Shown: positions 57,726-64,000 of the stretch, piece after piece
Layout: each line of letters begins with the position of its first letter
Numbering within the stretch: position 1 is the stretch's first letter
Source: Theobroma cacao
Taxonomy: Eukaryota; Streptophyta; Magnoliopsida; Malvales; Malvaceae
Assembly: GCF_000208745.1 (NCBI RefSeq)
Contig: NC_030858.1
Location: 3,777,249-3,841,248, forward strand
DNA length: 64,000 bases
Direction of reading: 5' to 3'
Made by a program: the position numbers and the translations under genes
Notes under the pieces: generated by a model
Told to the model about the DNA's origin: nothing
The model's input: the letters and a program-made list of their open reading frames with translations, nothing else
Databases searched by the model: none

Positions 57726-60700
57726 ATCCAAATTCTTATACATCTAATTATTTGAACTTAAGTTTTATTATATGAGAAAAGTGTGTAATTTGAACACAAA
57801 ACATTTTTCAACTCTTAATCATGTAGTCAGAAATTTAAGTTTAACTACATTTAACTATAATTAGTAGTTGTCACCATTTTTCTGTTTTGTTTTTTTTAAT
57901 TTTTTGCCTTTATAACGGGTTTTCTTTTTTTTTCCTTTAATAAATAAATTGCTAATTGTCTAAATAAAAATATTTATCTACCAATACAAGTGAATATTAC
58001 AAAATTGTATTATAATTTTCTCAAAGTCTTTGAAGTAAAGTTGGGAGTCTGATTAAAGAAACATACTAGTAATGTCTCTTACATAGTTATGACATTAGAT
58101 AAGTTTAAGTTCTATATTACTTAGAACTTCTTTTGTTCTATCATTTTTGTTCGTCTTTATTGTTTTTAGACATTTTAAAATTACATACATTTTTTAATAA
58201 TAGTATTATTTTGTATATTTCAAATTTATTTTTATTATTGTTGACATTAATAGACATAAAACATCAATTTTATAAGAAAAAAATTTAAAATTTTAATATA
58301 ACAATTAAATAAAAGCAAAAATAATGAGAGATAATATCTTAATTGCTTGAAATTCAACGAACATATAGTAAGAAGTTCTCGTACGTTGAAAAGCAACAAC
58401 GAGAGAGAGAGAGAGAGAGAGAAGTAAGAAGTACGCTGTTAATTACAGGGCAGAAGGATAGCAGTAGTCCTATGTTGAAAAGCTAGTAGTACAAATAAAA
58501 GCAAGATGGACGCTCAGTGTGAAAATCCAGGGATGCTGTACTCTTCAAAGCACTCAAATCTAGGAGATTTGTGCATGTCCAGAGCCTGATTCGTAAATCC
58601 CAGTAAAAAAGAGTAACAATCCTTCAATGTAATCGTTGCTTTTGCAAGGGTCAGATCTGTCAAATTTAAGTGAGAGTGACATTCATTCAAACTTTAATTG
58701 CAAAGATATAAACGGTAGGCTCGAACTGAAAGACTCCCATCCCATGTGATGTTCCTCCCCCACAGAAATCCAGATTAAGGTTGATGGGCCACCTGGGGAC
58801 AAACCTTTTATTTAAAAAGAAAATTAAAAAGAGGTGCAATTAGGCAAACACCCAAAGATTTTCAATGATGTTTCTCTGCAGTGCATGGGGTATATATTTT
58901 TAACTTAATTGCAAGCTGTTGGTTTTGTGCTTGTTTCCTCTTTAAGATTGTTGTTTACATGTGAGTTTTAGTGGTTGGTATAATATCCTCTCATTACCCA
59001 CTAGTTTTGCCATCAAATGATGCTAATCATGGCAAAATCTTTTCTCATAATCTTAAAAGATATGCAGCTTAATTCTCCCTAATTAAAGTCATCAACCAAT
59101 TGTTGATCCTTTACCCACCTAATCGGCTCATAACCCCCCCAATTTGATTACCAAATCAATGCTGCATGCAAGCAAGGGGGCTGGTCACTGGTCAGGTGAG
59201 ATCAATGTCATAGTCACATTTCATCTCTATCAAATAACATCTCTAAAAAAAAAATATTACCAACCCCATGCACTGTTCAATTGGTAAAAAAAATAAAAGA
59301 CAATTTCACTATGTAAAACTTGCGGGGTTCCCCCTCCCCCCCCCCCCCCAAAAAAAAAAAAGGCTCCCTTCCCTACATATGCCGTTAGCTAGATGTGGCA
59401 TGCAAGAAATTGAAGGTAGTCGCTGTAGGAGAAACTGAAATAGGTATAATTTTTTATAACAAGAACAACATAGTTATTTGACCCAACTTCCAGCCATTGC
59501 TCTAAAAACTGAAAAGATTATTGTCTGTCCCAATCTAGTGGTCCATCAACATTAAACGTAAAGTGGTCAACTATTGGTATAGGAAATGTAAAACATGTAA
59601 CATGCTTTTGATTTCATGATGAGCCACCTTAAACCCTTTGTTTTGGTTTTTTTCCCCCAAATTCTAATTGGGTTTATCTTTAATTATGGATGGAAGCTTA
59701 CTGCTCTTCGCACGTGACTACAAAAGAGTGTGGGGGTCATAAGGTTGTAATGGAGACGTGCGGCGGTTGTTACACCTTCATGTAGATGTAATAGTACGTA
59801 GTAGGTTTCCGATTACATCAAACTTATTACCGCATGTTCCATTTTTTGTTTTGTTGAGATTTGGACATTCATTGGAGAGGCACTGTTCCATATCTTAAAT
59901 GTCAGTCTATTTATGAACATTTTGAATTGGTTATTACCGACATTAATAAGTAGGGATACGGTGGTTTGAATTTGCGATGAAATTTTCATAGTGTATTGAC
60001 AGATTAATTAAGTAAGCATTATCGACAGAATATTTTGTTAAAAAATTTTATTTTTTAAAAATATATTAATTTTAGAAAAATGGCTATTTGTATATATTTT
60101 TACATACAAAAATAGTATGAAATTATTAAGAGAGCCTTCTATACGCATTTTGATTAAGTTTTTAATTTATATAATCTATACTAATATATAATATTAGTAT
60201 CTACATTCATTATCCAATTTGGTAATCAATTCGCTAACTGTTCTTATTAATTTCTGATTTTAATAAAATGAAAACCCATACACTAAGTTTGAGTCCCAAG
60301 CCGCATATGAACTAATTAGTGAGTGATGTCTATATATAACGCATTTCTCTTTTTATGTAATTAGAGAAGCGGTTGATACCTGATAGTTTTAAACCTGTAA
60401 TTCTCCATTTTTTTTCCCATTATTTTGGTACAATATAGCTATAAATCTATTTTAGGAATCAAAAAATAGAAGAAGAAATGTTATCAATTAAAGTATATGA
60501 AATTTTCATCCAACCATTACAAGTGTCTCAACGTATAAAAATCATATTATAATACAGTCATAATTAATTATATATGTAAATTCATTAAAATATAAAAAAA
60601 TTAAATATGTGTATATATATATATATATTAGTAGTAATTAAATTATATTTTGACAAACATATTTATTTAATATGATTTTTTCACATCAACTGACTTTAAT

Positions 60701-62454
60701 TATGTGACATATCCTTATTAATTAATCGACTATATGATACTATCCTCATGATTAAAATCAATTAACTTGAAAAGTCACGTCAAACAATGGATAATTTTTA
60801 ATGATTGAGTGATTAAGATAAAAATTGTTTAAAAAAAATTAAATATATAAATGAGCAAATAGGTAATTTGCTGTCATTGTTTAAGCATGCTGCAGGTTTG
60901 TTTTTGGCTGAGCCATGAGCTAATCCAGCATTTAATTATAGCGAAATATCTCCTTCTAAGCAACTTCGTTTGTCAATTTAAAAACGTGTACTGCACATTT
61001 ACAATCAACAATATTATTATGGGCTTTGAATATGCAAAAATGATTGAATGCTTCTTATTGCAAAACACCAACCACTGGAGCGAATCATTGAACTGCACTA
61101 AGAGCCGGATAAACATGTCTTTGAAACCACCTCGTCATTGCAGAAACAATATAAAATGTCAGAGAAATAATATTAAAAAAAAGGGGAAAAAATATTTATG
61201 TTGGAGCATATAACTAATTTAAGTATACTAGCTACAATGTCTGAGACGTTAATTAAAAAATAATTTACCCAACGTATACGGTTTTGATTATGAAGTCGAC
61301 AAAATAGACTGAGAAACTAAGAGCTTTCTGTTTTCTTCTGCTTTGACTTATTGAATATATTTAACTTAGGTATTGGTATGGGGAAACAGCTCAATGGCAT
61401 GGAAAATGTTTGGAAAATGACAGCTTACCAAATCGTTCCTGAAAGTGTAATAATGTTATAAAATTTGTATATAATGGAGTTGAAGACCAAGATAAGTTTG
61501 ATTGTCTGTGGGTCGATTCATCCACATGGAAAGATAATTAAATTGGTGGATTTACACGAGTCTAATGTTTGGTCTACCAAACTCGGGATAGGTTTAATTT
61601 GATGTAATTAAATTAGCTTATAATTACTACTTTTTAATAGCAAAATAGAAATTGAATTAATAAGTTTAACCTTTAAAAAGATATTATCAATTTGTTGATC
61701 CGTAAAAGATTTTATACAGAAGATATATTTTTCCTTTCAAACCGTCAAGATTCATGAAATTTTTTTCTGTAAAATAATTTACTTCCCCAAGTTACATAAC
61801 GAAATATAATATAATCCTGCATTATTTTTAATTATTTAACTAATGTGTCAATTGTCCCCGAATAACAAAACTGAAGGGCTTAGGAACAAATTGCAAATTC
61901 GAGTAGTGCTTAAATTAATTATAATAAACTCTTATATTTATAATTTAATGATCTCTTACCGAGCTAAAACATTTCCATGACTTGTCTTTGTCCGAATAGA
62001 TAAAGTGTTCTGCCATGGCCTGTGTGTGGAATATTCATATGCCATAGCATAGAAAAGGGTAGAGTAAATAATATAACATAGCTCAATCGAAACTATTGAC
62101 CACAGGCCTGACATAACAATAAAGTCAGTGGTCCAGCATATTATCATTCACCTTGCTCTTAATTTCCCGATTCGACTGCCTTTTTATCGAGAATGTAAGA
62201 TACAACTTAAAAGCACGCTACGAATTTGAATCTCAGTAGGCTGATGAAATGTATAAGCTCCTTTAAATTTTCTGTACAAAACTTCGTCAATCAAACATTA
62301 CAGAAGTGGAGCCAAAAAGGACATGGAAGGAAATAACAAGCCCCACTGCTCCAACCTTGTTTTTCCAAGATTACCTCTTACAGACGTACAATTTTAAGCC
62401 TTTCAACGTTGATCCCAGGGAGAATGGCCCAGCAGACTGTGACCTGCCACCTTG
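57726..62454. other. Gene-poor AT-rich region
   Basis: It contains (GA)11 at 58401-58422, a C-run at 59336-59349 and (TA)n at 60613-60628. Scattered reading frames of 60-110 codons lack motifs and consistent composition. I looked for the mature sequences of common conserved plant miRNAs that I remember and saw none. The last 100-200 bases are probably the 3' UTR of the GH28 gene. Confidence 0.45.
58401..58422 (+). repeat. (GA)n microsatellite
   Basis: About 11 GA units within 'caacgagaga...gaagtaag'. Confidence 0.95.
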
Positions 62455-62980
62455 TCATATGTCATAATCTATATCCGTTACATTCTGGGATCCTGAGCGC
62501 TTCACAAGTCTTTCCTCTTCATCGTATCTATCAAGGTTTTCACAAGGAGCAGGGAAGATGGTCCCTATTACGCGGCCTTGAACAAAGGAACACTGGAATA
62601 TATGCTTCTTCTTATATGTTATCCCCACGGACATATCCCTAAACATCACGTTTCTCACAGGAATATCTTCACTACCATGTATACGAACAGGAACACGAAC
62701 TCCTTGACCATGTATCCCAATGAAGCTTATGTCCTCAAGTATTGGCAGAGCCTTTCGGTCAAAATCATCATCAGGGTGCTCGTTGTAGTCTGTCTTAATA
62801 ACAATTCCAACTCGGGTATTATCAAATGTCAGATTCCGGTATGTTATATGTCTAACATATCCACCTCTTCCAACAGCAGTCTTGATTCGAACTGCACGCC
62901 GAGAACTCCAGACAAGGAGGTTCTCCACAGTGACATTAGATACCCCACCAGACATCTCGCTGCCTATTGATACGCCAGCA
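62455..62980 (-). CDS. Polygalacturonase-like GH28 protein, last exon (partial)
   Basis: An open minus-strand exon from an AG acceptor (exon starts at 62980) to TGA 62455-62457, about 175 residues. It opens with GVSIGSEMSGGVSNVTVENL and then RAVRIKTAVGRGGYVRHITY. Here the RIK motif is one of the conserved substrate-binding motifs of glycoside hydrolase family 28. It is followed by beta-helix-type IxF/VxN repeats and a Cys-containing end. The GSEMSGG and RGGYV signature fits the plant clade of probable (exo)polygalacturonases that act on pectin in the wall. The catalytic NTD/DD motifs and signal peptide lie in exons to the right, not seen before the window edge. Confidence 0.88.
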
Positions 62981-64000
62981 CTGTGGCACAATTCAGCCAA
63001 GGCAGATCTTAGTTAGTATCTGAAGAGTGAAGATGTGCAATTACCAAATGCAAATCACAGCTAGGGGCAGATAAAAAGTAGACAAATCACATTCTAGATG
63101 GTGATTCAGAGATAATTTTCCATTTCATGATTTGTTATGAAGTATGTTCAACTGTTTACCACCCTGAGATGGTAGTAAGGGCTGATACCACAAATTAAGC
63201 AGTACCTTCCTTGAACAAGGAGCAAGAGCAGATTACATGTCCTATTCAGACAAAGAAATTGGAAGAGAGAGGGGTTACAAGAGAATCACTTCCCCACTCT
63301 AACAGTTTGACCTGCTTGAATGTAAAAGGGGAAAAAATGTTGTACCTAAATGGGGCCAAAGTCATAAAAATAATATTTAAATACATCTTCAAGATTCCAG
63401 TAACTAATTACAGGTTCTTTTTTTTTCCAATAATGTTAGGGATTGTCTCTACAGCAAAATCATGATTCATCCCTTGTGTATAAACATGTTGCAAAATTTG
63501 GCCCAGAGCATATAGTTATTGACTAATAGTCAGCTTAGGAAAAACAATGAATCACAAGAAGATGATTTGTTTCTATCCTAGTTGTTTCGTAATTTATGGT
63601 TGTTGACTTTAAATCATCCACAGTGCACAAATTTGGCCTTTTTTATTAACAACATGAGAAATAAAGATAGAGGGCAAAACAAGAGGAAGGTTTGGATGAA
63701 GTATCACAAAATCTAAATAGTTTCTCTCATAAGTTAGATTAGAAAGCAAGAGTTCAAGCCATTTCAGACTCGGGACGACTCAAAATGCAGAGCTGTTCCC
63801 TGGGAACATCAGTAAAGGAGGTACCACGTATGCACAGATAAACATTCAAAAAGTCCGGTGATGCAACAAAAGGGGAAGGACACATGAATAGAAAAATCTA
63901 GAAACTTTAATCATTTACCAGAGAATCTATTTGCATCAAAAGTTTGCAAGAAATGTTATGCATGCATGCTATTTGAAACCCCACTTTTTGTAAACATGAG
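62981..64000 (-). other. Intron of the GH28 gene running to the window edge
   Basis: No exon with GH28 motifs is visible in this kilobase on the minus strand, so it is most likely one long intron (over 1 kb). Confidence 0.55.

Noticed and set aside
57726..62454. Several 60-110 codon frames in the gene-poor region (for example 60887-61213)
   Set aside because: No recognisable domain, no splice partners and AT-driven composition.

Overview
The window is nuclear DNA of a flowering plant, most likely a core eudicot. The genes have GT-AG (occasionally GC-AG) introns, intergenic DNA is very AT-rich, and the families are plant-specific: AP2/ERF, GH35 beta-galactosidases with a C-terminal lectin domain, FLZ, UBP1, J-domain proteins, JAZ/TIFY and GH28. 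I cannot name the species. Three runs of N (22022-22164, 27062-27065, 49882) show a draft assembly.

Layout. 1-7.7 kb: a Gypsy-like LTR scrap, two tandem intronless ERF group II genes on the plus strand (1185-1778 and 4865-5314) with G-boxes upstream, then a decayed hAT transposase. 7.9-12.2 kb: two related Ty1/copia elements facing each other. 12.7-32.6 kb: a beta-galactosidase cluster, all minus strand. It holds a frameshifted pseudogene (12689-16850), a second pseudogene that lost its catalytic half and was split by a 7.1 kb copia element (17558-19017 plus 26123-26523), a leftover exon 1 (28146-28259), and one intact 14-exon gene (28987-32640, 823 aa). Similar flanking sequences indicate that a two-gene block was duplicated and then mostly decayed.

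36-42 kb: a two-exon FLZ zinc-finger gene (plus) and a 12-exon UBP1-type triple-RRM protein gene (minus), which carries a tiny tRNA-derived retroposon with a perfect 16-bp target duplication in an intron. 42.5-48 kb: two tandem single-exon J-domain genes (minus). The first has a normal HPD motif; the second has HTD, and its C-terminal zinc ribbon is replaced by a hydrophobic tail drawn from a local repeat. 48.5-49.9 kb: a terminal-inverted-repeat element carrying a minisatellite. 51.9-54.0 kb: a JAZ1-like jasmonate repressor gene (minus). 54-62.4 kb: no gene seen. 62.5-63.0 kb: the last exon of a GH28 polygalacturonase-like gene (minus) that continues past the window edge.

The genes are independent plant loci, not a pathway cluster. 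The most unusual element is in the 19-26 kb retrotransposon. At 20323-20366 lies the 3' part of a tRNA-Leu including CCA, joined to a scrap of gag, with T at tRNA position 58 where A (normally m1A) is expected. This is what reverse transcription of a mature tRNA with template switching would leave. Exon coordinates were derived by hand from splice signals and reading frame and were not checked against transcripts.
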